Origin: Armatimonadota bacterium
GTDB lineage: Bacteria > Sysuimicrobiota > Sysuimicrobiia > Sysuimicrobiales > Kaftiobacteriaceae
Reading direction: 5' to 3'
Assembly: GCA_031081675.1 (NCBI GenBank)
Contig: JAVHLZ010000011.1
Coordinates: 1 to 64,000 of the forward strand
Length of the DNA: 64,000 nt
Positions 1-8,350 of this stretch are shown in pieces. The notes beneath the pieces were generated by a model. The model was not told where the DNA came from. It was given only the letters and a program-made list of their open reading frames with translations, and did not search any database. Every line of letters begins with the position of its first letter. Within the stretch, counting starts at the first letter, position 1. Both the position numbers and the translations under genes were made by a program.

Positions 1-540
1 ATCGACGCGCACTTCCCCCAGGGAGCCGGTCATTCTCGCCGGGTGGCCGATATCGCTGCCGCGATCGCCAGGAGGATGCGCCTGTCTGACGCCGAGGTCG
101 AGGCCGTCGAACTCGGCGCGCTGCTGCATGATGTGGGCATGATTGGGGTGGACGTCGGGGAAACGAGGGTGCGCGATCCTGAGTACGCTGTCCGCCGCCA
201 CGTCGTGCTCGGGGCCGATGTGGCCGGCGAACTTCGCCGCAAGGATGTTCAGGAGATCGTGCTCCACCACCACGAGCGCTTTGACGGCACGGGTTACCCC
301 CGGGGGCTCGGCGGGGACCGGATCCCTCTAGGCGCGCGGATTGTGGCCGTGGCCGAAGCCTATGACACACTGCTCTCGGGAGGGTCGGACCGCCGGGACC
401 CGATGTCCCCGGCGGCGGCCGTGCGGGAGATTCAGGCCGGCTCGGGGACCGCCTTCGACCCGGCCGTGGTGAGAGCCTTTATGTCTCTCGTGGACGAATC
501 GGGCCGCGTGGTGACAGACCGTGTGGCCGATAGTGGTTAG
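1..540 (+). CDS. HD-GYP domain phosphohydrolase, 5'-truncated by window edge
   Basis: The reading frame is open from base 1, so the gene begins upstream. The visible 179 residues are the HD-GYP core: a leading GHSRR histidine, the LLHDVGMIG metal-binding HD pair, a HVVLG histidine, then HHHERFDGTGYP (the GYP signature with its HH pair) and the AEAYD aspartate. HD-GYP enzymes usually hydrolyse cyclic di-GMP. The stretch between the HD and HHH motifs is shorter than in the next gene, lacking its KP..LT..E segment. The stop overlaps the start of the following HD-GYP gene by 20 bp, so the two are translationally coupled. Any N-terminal sensor or receiver domain lies outside the window. Confidence 0.85.
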   Translation: MDAHFPQGAGHSRRVADIAAAIARRMRLSDAEVEAVELGALLHDVGMIGVDVGETRVRDPEYAVRRHVVLGADVAGELRRKDVQEIVLHHHERFDGTGYPRGLGGDRIPLGARIVAVAEAYDTLLSGGSDRRDPMSPAAAVREIQAGSGTAFDPAVVRAFMSLVDESGRVVTDRVADSG

Positions 541-1756
541 GCGGGGCTTTCGGGCTGTGTTGGGGACGGTCGCCGTGGCGGCTCCCGCGGGCGCACTGGC
601 GGTGCTTCTCCGCCAGGGCGGCCACGTCGGCGACCTTGTCCTGGTGGGACTGGTCGTTCCGGCCGCCTGGCTGCGCATCACGTTGGAGCCGGCAGGGCAC
701 ATGACACTGGCTCCGGTGGTGGTGGCGGCGTCCCTGGCAGTAGGCTCATGGGCCACCCCCCTGCTGGTGGCCCCCCTGGCGGCCGCTCTGGCGGGGGCGA
801 TCGCGCGGGAGCGCCCGAGGGAAGTGCTCCTGGCGGCCGGCGAGGAGGCCTTCGCGGCGGCGTGTGGTGTGGTCGCCGTCGCCGCGGCGACCGCTGCCAG
901 CGCACCCTGGACGGCGCCGTGGGTGATGGGGCTGGCAGGCGGCGTGCTGGCCTATGTCGCCGCCCGGGTAGGCGTGACGGCGCTGTCCGCGCGGATGTTC
1001 GACAGGGTGGCCCTGGGCACGTTTCTGCGCAACGCGGGCCGCACGATCCTGCTGAACTATGCGCTTCTGTCGGCAGCCGGCGTGGGGTTAAGCTATCTGG
1101 TCTTCCGGGACGGCCGTGTCGGCTACTTCGCCCTGGCTCTGCTGGTGGTGGCCCTGGTGGAAGCCTATCACCCTTACAAACTGCTCAGCGACCAGCGGGA
1201 GGCTCTGTACGCCAGCCTCTCCCTGGTGGCCCGGGCCATCGACCTCAAGGACGTGTACACCGGCCGCCATTCCCGGGACGCGGCGGAGATTGCGGTGCGC
1301 ATCGCCCGGGTCATGGGCCTGCCCGAGACCGAGGTGCGCAAGATCCGGTTTGCGGGCATTCTGCACGACATCGGCAAGGTAGGGGTGGACCGCGAGATCA
1401 TCCGTAAGCCGTCGACGCTGACTGCCGAGGAGATGGCGGTCATGCGCACCCACCCGGTGATCGGCGCGAAAATCCTGGACTCCATCGAGTTGCTGGCCGA
1501 GGCGGCCGAGATCGTCCGTCACCACCACGAGCACTACGACGGGTCCGGCTATCCGGATGGCCTGAAAGGGGAGGAGATTCCCATCGGCTCCCGCATTGTG
1601 CTGGTGGCCGACGCCTTCAACGCCATGACCACCCACCGTCCCTATCGCCGGGCCCTGGCGCCGTGGGAGGCAGTGCGAATTCTTGAGGAGAACGCCGGTA
1701 CCCAGTTCGATCCCGCTGTGGTCCGCGCTTTGAAGTCGGTCCTGCAGACGTCCTGA
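521..1756 (+). CDS. Membrane-anchored HD-GYP domain protein
   Basis: 411 residues. Residues 1 to about 220 are hydrophobic with several likely membrane segments, then a full HD-GYP domain follows: GRHSRDAAEI, ILHDIGKVGV (HD), KPSTLTAEE, HPVIGAKIL, HHHEHYDGSGYPDGL and VADAFNAMT. All metal and GYP residues are present, so a cyclic di-GMP phosphodiesterase acting at the membrane is likely. The start is a GTG inside the end of the preceding HD-GYP gene. Two HD-GYP genes in tandem, one soluble as far as seen and one in the membrane, suggests divided sensing or heteromer formation (inference). The input sensed by the membrane part is not recognisable. Confidence 0.88.
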   Translation: MWPIVVRRGFRAVLGTVAVAAPAGALAVLLRQGGHVGDLVLVGLVVPAAWLRITLEPAGHMTLAPVVVAASLAVGSWATPLLVAPLAAALAGAIARERPREVLLAAGEEAFAAACGVVAVAAATAASAPWTAPWVMGLAGGVLAYVAARVGVTALSARMFDRVALGTFLRNAGRTILLNYALLSAAGVGLSYLVFRDGRVGYFALALLVVALVEAYHPYKLLSDQREALYASLSLVARAIDLKDVYTGRHSRDAAEIAVRIARVMGLPETEVRKIRFAGILHDIGKVGVDREIIRKPSTLTAEEMAVMRTHPVIGAKILDSIELLAEAAEIVRHHHEHYDGSGYPDGLKGEEIPIGSRIVLVADAFNAMTTHRPYRRALAPWEAVRILEENAGTQFDPAVVRALKSVLQTS

Positions 1757-1847
1757 CCCCGACGCGCTCCGCCGCCCGGCCTTCTCCCGACGAGTATCAG
1801 TCATGCGGGGGCCGCTGCGCGCGGTCCCCACAGGGGAGGCTCATTAT

Positions 1848-4800
1848 ATGTCCGCGGTCCGCGTGCAGTTGTTGGGGCGGCTGTCCGTCACGGTGGGGGC
1901 GGTGCCGCTGAGCGGCCTCACCGGCAAGGCGGCGGAGGCGCTGGCCTGCCTGGTCCTGGCGGGTACGGAGGTCAGTCGGGAGAAGCTGGCCGGGATCCTG
2001 TGGCCGGACACCGACGAAGGTCGGGCGCGGCGGAACCTGAGCACGGTGCTGTGGAGGTTGAGGGCGCGCCTGCAGTCGGCGGGCGGTCTCAGGCTCCACG
2101 CGCGGCCGCAGGCCGTGTCCGTGCGGGCCGATCAGGTGGAGGTGGACGTGGCCCAGTTCACCGGCCTCCTGGAGCGGGCCCGCAGTCAGCCGCCAGCCGA
2201 CCGCTACGCCACACTGCAGGCGGCTGAAGGTCTGTACCGCGGCGACCTCCTGGAAGACGTGACCGCCGACTGGCTCGAGGACGACCGCCGACACCTGCGG
2301 GAGCTCTACCAGCAGACGCTGCGGGAGCTGGTGCGTCTGTCCATCGAGACTGAGGCCACAGACCGCGGCATCGCCTACGCCCGAAAACTCCTCCGTCTGG
2401 ACCCCCTGGACGAAGAGGCCCATCAGAACCTGATGATTCTTTACCACCTGGCCGGCGACCTGGGGGCGGCTCTGGCGCAGTTCACCCGGCTCCGCCGGAT
2501 CCTGAGGGAAGAACTGGGACAGGATCCCTCGGCCCAGACCGTGGCCCTGTGGCGGTACCTGCGGTCTCGCGCCATCGACGAAGCCCCGGGGCAGGGCGGT
2601 GGTCCCTCCAGCCCCGTGTTGAGCCGGCTGCCGGACGCGCCGCTGGTGGGTCGCCAGGCGGAGCTGGCCGCACTGCTGGACCTCATCGAGGGATGCCGCC
2701 GGGGCGCAGGAGTGGCCGTGGTGGTCCCGGGCGAGGCGGGAATTGGCAAGACCCGACTGGTCGAGGCGCTGGTCGTTGAGGCGCAGCTGCGCGGATTCGA
2801 CGTGCTGGTGGGACGGTGCCCCTATCTGCAGGAGCCGCCCCCGTATCAGGTGTTTGTGCAGGCCCTGTGGCCCCGCCTGGTGCGCCTCGGTGGGGACCGC
2901 CGCGACGTTCCGGGAGCGCTGACGGCTCTCTTGCAGACCCTTCTTCCGGGCGTGTTCCCCGGCGACGTCGGCGCGCCGGATCCGGCGCGGTACAGCGGCG
3001 CGATCGTCGCTGAAGCTGTCCTCAGCCTGTTCGCCACGCCCTACGCCGATCGTCCCACGGTGGTGATTCTGGAGGACGCGCACCGGATTGATAAAGCCAG
3101 CCTCACCCTGCTGGCCGCATTGCTGGACCGCCTCCGGCAGCTGCGGGTGGCCGTGCTCGTGACCGTTCGCGTCGGAGAACCCGGGGCGGATGATGTCGTC
3201 CGGCTCGTGGCGTCGGCAGGGGGGGCACTCCTGGCGCTTGCGCCTCTGACCCGGGAGGCTACGGGTGCGCTGGTGCGGCAGGTCCTCCGAACCCGGCATC
3301 TGCCGGAATCCCTGGTGTCCTACATCTGGGACAGAACCGGTGGTGTTCCGCTGTTTACCCTGGAGTTTCTGAACCTGCTGCGGGCGGAAGGAGTCGTCTC
3401 CCGGGACGCCCTGGGCCGGTGGGCCTGGGTCCCGCGCCTTCAGGGGTCGACCGATGTCCGCCTGCCGGGCCGGGTGCAGGAGGTTGTGCGTCGCCGGCTG
3501 CTGATGCTCGAGCCCGAAACGCGGGATCTCCTGCACGCGGCCGCCGTCCTGGGCAGCGAAGTGTCCCGGGAGCACCTCCAGGAAATCACCGGACTGGACG
3601 ACGAGCGCCTGATGGAGCTGGCCGACCGGCTGCGGTCGGCACGGGTGGTGGACGAGGTCCCGGGTGGGTGGCGGTTTGTGCACGAGAGCATCCGCCTGGT
3701 GGCCCTGGAGATGCTGGCCCCGTCCCGGCGACGCACCCTGCACAGCCGGGCGGCCTCTCTGGTGGAGCGGGTCCGCCCCTGGAACACCGAAGCTCTGGCC
3801 TGGCACGCCCGCGAGGCGGGAGACCGGGACCAGGCGGTGCGCTATGCGGAGCTGTCCGGGGACAAGGCCCGGAGTGTGCACGCCAATGCCGACGCCGCCC
3901 GGTGGTACTCCCGGGCCCTGGACCTGCTCCCGGCCGTTTCCGCCGACGCCACCCTCCTGCGGCGCAGGGTGGGCCTTCTGCTCAAGCGCCAGGCTGTCCT
4001 CGATCTGCTCGGGGAGCGCGATGCCCAGGGGGCGGACATCGACGCCCTCACCGCGGCCGCCGGGACGTTGCGGGACCGCCGCCTGCTGGCTGAAGCCCTC
4101 CGGCTGCGGGCCGGCCTGCTCCTGCGGTTGAACCGCAACGAGCAGGCGCTGGAGGCCGCCCGGCAGGCCACCCAGATCTCCCGGAGCCTGCGAGACCTCT
4201 GCGGGGTGGCCCGGGCCGCCGAGGTCAGCGGCCTGGCCTACATCAATATGCGCCGCTATGACCTGGCGCGGTCCACCATGCTGCGCACGCTGGCGGCCTA
4301 CCGGAGGGCCCGGGACCGGGCGGGGGAAGCGCGCAGTCTGATGCACGTGGCCACGGTCATGGCCTTCCACAACGAGAACAGGCGTGCGCTGGCCTACCTC
4401 GACCGCGCCGCGGCGGTGCTCGAGACGCTCGGCGACAGGCAGTCCCAGGCCTCGGTCTACCTGTTGAAGGGCATTCTGTACCGGTTCCTGGGGCGACTGC
4501 AGCTGTCAGAGACCCTGCTGACGCGCGGAGTCGAGGCGTTGAGGCAGATCGGCGACCGGGTGGGCGAGGCGCGCGGCCTCAGCCAGCTGGCCATCACCCG
4601 CGCTGTCGGGGGGGATCTGCGCCGGGCAATCCTCGAAAGTGAGACCGCTCTGCGGACCGCCCGCGAGTGCAAGGACGTCCGGGCCCAGATCATGCTTCTC
4701 AACAACGCGGCCTACGGCGTGTACCGTGTCGTCGGGGCCTTCACCCGAGCCCGCCGCTACATCCGGACGGCTCTGCAGCTGGTGAGGGAAACGGCGGAAG

Positions 4801-5729
4801 CGGAAAACCAATCTGTCTACCACGACACGATGGCCGGGATCCTCCTGGATCAGGGACGGCCGCGGGAGGCCCTGGCCTGGGCCCGGCGGGCGGAGGCGCT
4901 GAATGCGGCGACGCGCAGGCCTACCTGGGTCGGCTTTGACATCCAGCACCGCCTGGGGGCCATCTACCTCGCTCTGGGGCAGTACCGGGACGCCGAGCGG
5001 CACCTGCAGAAGGCGGCGCGGGCCGTCACCCGCAGCGATGAGGTGGCCTCCCTGGCGGCAGTCCAGGCCGCGCTGGCCCGGGCGCGCCTGGGCCAGGGGA
5101 AAGTGGCGGATGCCCTCGCCCTCGTCCACCGCCTGTCTCGACTCTTGCGCAGGGTGGACGGCCTGGAGCGCGTCCAGCAGATCCACTGGACGCGCTATCA
5201 GGTCTACCGGGCGGCGGGGCTCGACCGCGCCGCGGGGGCCGCTCTGCAGCAGGCCAGCCTGGCGCTGTGGGCGCAGGCGCTGACCCTGAAGGGGCCGCTG
5301 CGCCGGCGGTTCCTGCGTCTGGCCACGTCCCGGGAGATCCTCGCGGAGTGTGCACGCCGGGGCGTGCCCGGCGCCGACGCGGCCGACATCATCCCCTCGG
5401 CCGGTCTTCCGACTCCTGCGACCACCGCGTTAGACGTGGCCGGTCCCGGCGGGATAGACAGGCGCCGCCTGCTGGCGGCCCTCATGCGGACAGGGGGGAT
5501 GACGCGCCGGGACGCAGCCGCGCTGCTGGGGGTCTCCGAGCGCACCATCCGCAACGACCTAGCCGGTCTCGCGATTCAGGCGTCGGATGAGTCGGGGCGG
5601 GCTACGGCGCGTTTCCCGTCTCCGGCGGGGTCTGTGAGACCGGCGAGAGAGAGCCGTGGTACGGTCGGGGTGCCCGATGAGGGTTCCGGATCCCCCGGGC
5701 ACCCAGATGCGTCGGTCCGGGGCTCTTAG
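1848..5729 (+). CDS. BTAD-type (SARP-like) regulator with ATPase, TPR and C-terminal HTH
   Basis: 1293 residues from ATG 1848, which has GGGGAGG 8 bases upstream; an in-frame ATG at 1803 lacks such a site. In order: an OmpR-like winged helix (about 1-95), a bacterial transcriptional activator domain (about 100-245), an STAND/AAA-type ATPase (Walker A GEAGIGKT, about residues 288-295; Walker B VVILEDAH), long helical TPR-like repeats (about 600-1130), and near the C-terminus a second helix-turn-helix (DAAALLGVSERTIRNDLAGL). Family members are signal-integrating transcription activators. A DNA-binding domain at both ends is unusual. It sits 100 bp before a histidine kinase. The target genes and the ligand are unknown. 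Confidence 0.85.
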   Translation: MSAVRVQLLGRLSVTVGAVPLSGLTGKAAEALACLVLAGTEVSREKLAGILWPDTDEGRARRNLSTVLWRLRARLQSAGGLRLHARPQAVSVRADQVEVDVAQFTGLLERARSQPPADRYATLQAAEGLYRGDLLEDVTADWLEDDRRHLRELYQQTLRELVRLSIETEATDRGIAYARKLLRLDPLDEEAHQNLMILYHLAGDLGAALAQFTRLRRILREELGQDPSAQTVALWRYLRSRAIDEAPGQGGGPSSPVLSRLPDAPLVGRQAELAALLDLIEGCRRGAGVAVVVPGEAGIGKTRLVEALVVEAQLRGFDVLVGRCPYLQEPPPYQVFVQALWPRLVRLGGDRRDVPGALTALLQTLLPGVFPGDVGAPDPARYSGAIVAEAVLSLFATPYADRPTVVILEDAHRIDKASLTLLAALLDRLRQLRVAVLVTVRVGEPGADDVVRLVASAGGALLALAPLTREATGALVRQVLRTRHLPESLVSYIWDRTGGVPLFTLEFLNLLRAEGVVSRDALGRWAWVPRLQGSTDVRLPGRVQEVVRRRLLMLEPETRDLLHAAAVLGSEVSREHLQEITGLDDERLMELADRLRSARVVDEVPGGWRFVHESIRLVALEMLAPSRRRTLHSRAASLVERVRPWNTEALAWHAREAGDRDQAVRYAELSGDKARSVHANADAARWYSRALDLLPAVSADATLLRRRVGLLLKRQAVLDLLGERDAQGADIDALTAAAGTLRDRRLLAEALRLRAGLLLRLNRNEQALEAARQATQISRSLRDLCGVARAAEVSGLAYINMRRYDLARSTMLRTLAAYRRARDRAGEARSLMHVATVMAFHNENRRALAYLDRAAAVLETLGDRQSQASVYLLKGILYRFLGRLQLSETLLTRGVEALRQIGDRVGEARGLSQLAITRAVGGDLRRAILESETALRTARECKDVRAQIMLLNNAAYGVYRVVGAFTRARRYIRTALQLVRETAEAENQSVYHDTMAGILLDQGRPREALAWARRAEALNAATRRPTWVGFDIQHRLGAIYLALGQYRDAERHLQKAARAVTRSDEVASLAAVQAALARARLGQGKVADALALVHRLSRLLRRVDGLERVQQIHWTRYQVYRAAGLDRAAGAALQQASLALWAQALTLKGPLRRRFLRLATSREILAECARRGVPGADAADIIPSAGLPTPATTALDVAGPGGIDRRRLLAALMRTGGMTRRDAAALLGVSERTIRNDLAGLAIQASDESGRATARFPSPAGSVRPARESRGTVGVPDEGSGSPGHPDASVRGS

Positions 5730-5831
5730 GACACCGCCCTCCTGTCCAAGAGCAGCTGCCACGGGGGATCCGGACATTCTCCGGTTCGTGGTGGTCATCA
5801 TCCGCACGGTCCCCAGCGGGCAGACGCGGTC

Positions 5832-6503
5832 ATGGCAAGGGTCCGGGCAGAACGTGCGTTCTGGAGGTACCGGCTGCACTCGACGGTCCTGGACTCCATC
5901 GGGGCGGTCATTCTCCAGTCGCGGGTGTGCGAGCAGGCGGTGCAGTCCGGCGCGCCGGACTCGGTGGTGGAGGTCCGCCGGCTCCAGGGGATGCTGGCGG
6001 ACCTGGAGGCCCTGCTGCGGGCGCTGGCTGCCTCCCGCCCGACGGGCCGGGCTCTGCGTCTGAGCGAGGAGATCCGCCGGCTGGTGGACCAATTCCGCCG
6101 CGCCCACCCCGCCATCTCCGTCGAGGTCACCCTCCAGGAATCGCCCGGACGGGTTCCCCACCGGGTGCTGGCGGCCGCCACGGTGGTGCTCCACGAGGCG
6201 CTGCTGAACGCTGCCCGCCACGCCGGGCCGTGCCGGGTCCAGGTCGTCCTGGCGGGTATTCCCGGGGGAGTGCTCCTGCGGATCCGGGACGACGGCTGTG
6301 GATTTGACGTCCGCACCCAGCCCCATCTCTCTGACCCTTCCTCCGGTCGCCTGGGACTAAGGCTGATGCACGAGCATGCCACGATGGCCGGCGGACGGGT
6401 GGAGGTCAGTTCCGCCCCCGGCCGCGGAACCCAGGTCACGCTGTACTGTCCGCTGCCCGCCGCCGCGCGCCGCGACGCCACCCGACCCTCCCCGATGGCC
6501 TAG
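5832..6503 (+). CDS. NarL/DesK-type sensor histidine kinase, cytosolic
   Basis: 223 residues. The C-terminal half is a HATPase_c domain of the HisKA_3/NarX type: N-box HEALLNAARHA, G1 box DDGCGFD, GLRLMHEHA and the final GRGTQVTLYCPLP. The N-terminal third (about 1-95) is helical and probably forms the dimerisation/phosphoacceptor region, with a candidate His in YRLHSTVLDSIG. No membrane segment or PAS/GAF sensor domain is visible. No response regulator is adjacent; the BTAD protein upstream lacks a receiver domain, so the partner is probably elsewhere. It may alternatively act as an ATPase-like regulator. The start is ATG 5832; no strong ribosome binding site is seen. Confidence 0.75.
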   Translation: MARVRAERAFWRYRLHSTVLDSIGAVILQSRVCEQAVQSGAPDSVVEVRRLQGMLADLEALLRALAASRPTGRALRLSEEIRRLVDQFRRAHPAISVEVTLQESPGRVPHRVLAAATVVLHEALLNAARHAGPCRVQVVLAGIPGGVLLRIRDDGCGFDVRTQPHLSDPSSGRLGLRLMHEHATMAGGRVEVSSAPGRGTQVTLYCPLPAAARRDATRPSPMA

Positions 6504-6562
6504 CCGGCCCCCCGTCGGGGCGCGCCAGGGAGGGATGCCGGTGGCGGCGAAAACTATCGCCG

Positions 6563-8350
6563 ATGCGTCCTGCGGTTGTCCGCCTGCTTGTGGCGAATCT
6601 CATCGCCACCTTTACGCTCATCGTCCTGGGAGGTGTGGTCCGCGCCACCGGGGCCGGGCTGGCCTGCCCCGACTGGCCGCTGTGCCACGGCAGGCTCATC
6701 CCGCCCCTGGAGCCGCTGGTGCTGGTGGAGTGGTCTCACCGGCTGGTGGCCTCGCTGGTCGGCGTCCTGACCCTGGCGGCGGTGGTGGTCGTGTGGCGTG
6801 ACCCGTCCTCCCGGGCCGTCCTGGGCCGTCCTGCGGTGCTGGCCGTGCTCCTGCTGGCCGTCCAGGTCGTCCTCGGAGGCCTGACGGTGCGTCTGTTGCT
6901 GTCGGCCTGGCTGGTGGTCGCCCACCTGGGGGCGGCCATGGCCTTCTTCGCCGTGCTGGTGGTCCTGGCCGTCACGGCCTTCACCCTCGGGCCGGCGGCG
7001 CCGCCGCGGGATCGCTTCCGCTGGCTGGCGGTGGCGACGGCGGTGGTCGCCTACGGACTGGTCCTGGCCGGAGGATACGTCAGCGCCACCGGGGCCGGGC
7101 TGGCCTGCCCCGACTGGCCGCTGTGCTACGGCCAGCTTCTGCCGGCGCTGCGCGGTCGGGTGGGACCGCACCTGCTCCACCGGTTCAGCGCCGTGGTGGC
7201 CGGGGCGATGATCGTCGCCACCGCCTGGGTCGCCTCCCGCACCCAGGGCCGCCGTCCGGCGCTGCAGGCGACGTCGGCGGTGGCGGTGGGCTTGTTTGTG
7301 TTGCAGGTCCTGCTGGGGGCACTGAACATCGAGTATGAGCTCGCCGACGCCGTGACCGTCAGCCACCTGGCCACGGCGGCCGCCCTGCTGGGTACGCTGG
7401 TGGCTCTGGCCGTGCTGGCCTTCCGCCTGCCCGAAGGCGAGGTCCTCCCGGCAACCGCCAGGACCCGTCCCCCGGCGCGGACGCGGGCGCAGCGGGTGCT
7501 GGACTACGTGGCGCTGACCAAGCCGCGGATCGTGGTCCTGCTACTGGTGACCGCCCTGGCGTCCATGCTGATTGCCACCCCGGGACGGGTCTCTCCCTGG
7601 CTGGTCCTGCTGACCCTGGCCGGCGGCGCGCTGTCTGCGGGGGCCGCCAACGCCCTCAATCAGGTACTGGACAGGGACATCGACGCGCTGATGTCCCGCA
7701 CCCGCAGCCGACCCATCCCTGCCGGCCGCGTGATCCCGGCCTATGCGGTGGCGTTCGCCGTCCTGCTGGGGGCGGGCGCTTTCGTGGAGCTGGCGGTGCT
7801 GGTCAACCTGCCGGCGGCGGTCCTGGCGCTGGCCGCCTTGCTGTTCTACGTCGGCGTGTACACCGTGTGGCTGAAGCGGCGGACGCCCCACAACATCGTC
7901 ATCGGCGGCGCCGCCGGCGCGGTGCCGCCGCTGGTGGGGTGGGCCGCGGCCGCCGGACGGATTGACCTGCCGGCGGTGCTGCTGTTCCTGATCGTCTTCC
8001 TGTGGACGCCGCCGCACTTCTGGGCGCTGGCGCTGTGGAGGCGGGACGACTATGCCCGGGCCGGGGTGCCGATGCTGCCGGTGGTGGCCGGAGAAACGTC
8101 CACGCACCGCCAGATCCTGGCGTACACGGTGCTGCTGGTCGTCTGCAGCCTGTTGCTGTGGGCGCTGGGATACCTGGGGCCGCTGTACGCGCTGACCGCC
8201 CTGGGCCTGGGCGGGGGATTCGTGGCCCTGGCGGCGCGCCTGGTGCGCGAGAAGTCCACGCCGGCGGCGGTGCGGGTATTCGGCTACTCGGTGGTCTACC
8301 TGGCCCTGCTATTCGCCGCCATGGTGGCCGATCGGTTCCTGACCGCCTGA
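6563..8350 (+). CDS. ctaA-ctaB: Heme A synthase / heme O synthase fusion (CtaA-CtaB)
   Basis: 595 residues that join two enzymes of heme A synthesis. Residues 1 to about 300 are CtaA (COX15), an eight-helix membrane protein made of two similar halves, each carrying ATGAGLACPDWPLC with a cysteine pair, plus the heme-ligand histidines WSHRL, HLGAA, LLHRF and VSHLA. Residues about 310-595 are CtaB (COX10), protoheme farnesyltransferase, with NQVLDRDIDALMSRT (the first prenyl-diphosphate motif), WTPPHFWALAL and DYARAGVPMLPV. CtaB makes heme O and CtaA oxidises it to heme A for the aa3-type oxidase encoded at 55-60 kb. The 3' end overlaps the convergent MFS gene by 42 bp. Confidence 0.93.
   Translation: MRPAVVRLLVANLIATFTLIVLGGVVRATGAGLACPDWPLCHGRLIPPLEPLVLVEWSHRLVASLVGVLTLAAVVVVWRDPSSRAVLGRPAVLAVLLLAVQVVLGGLTVRLLLSAWLVVAHLGAAMAFFAVLVVLAVTAFTLGPAAPPRDRFRWLAVATAVVAYGLVLAGGYVSATGAGLACPDWPLCYGQLLPALRGRVGPHLLHRFSAVVAGAMIVATAWVASRTQGRRPALQATSAVAVGLFVLQVLLGALNIEYELADAVTVSHLATAAALLGTLVALAVLAFRLPEGEVLPATARTRPPARTRAQRVLDYVALTKPRIVVLLLVTALASMLIATPGRVSPWLVLLTLAGGALSAGAANALNQVLDRDIDALMSRTRSRPIPAGRVIPAYAVAFAVLLGAGAFVELAVLVNLPAAVLALAALLFYVGVYTVWLKRRTPHNIVIGGAAGAVPPLVGWAAAAGRIDLPAVLLFLIVFLWTPPHFWALALWRRDDYARAGVPMLPVVAGETSTHRQILAYTVLLVVCSLLLWALGYLGPLYALTALGLGGGFVALAARLVREKSTPAAVRVFGYSVVYLALLFAAMVADRFLTA

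Noticed and set aside
1797-4370. Long open frame on the minus strand (over 850 codons) opposite the BTAD regulator
   Set aside because: Composition is Gln/Pro/Arg/Gly-rich as expected for an antisense frame of GC-rich coding DNA; the plus strand has clear domains.
8309-8350. Frameshift or misannotation at the ctaA-ctaB/MFS overlap
   Set aside because: Both proteins have complete family-like C-terminal regions, so a true convergent overlap is accepted.
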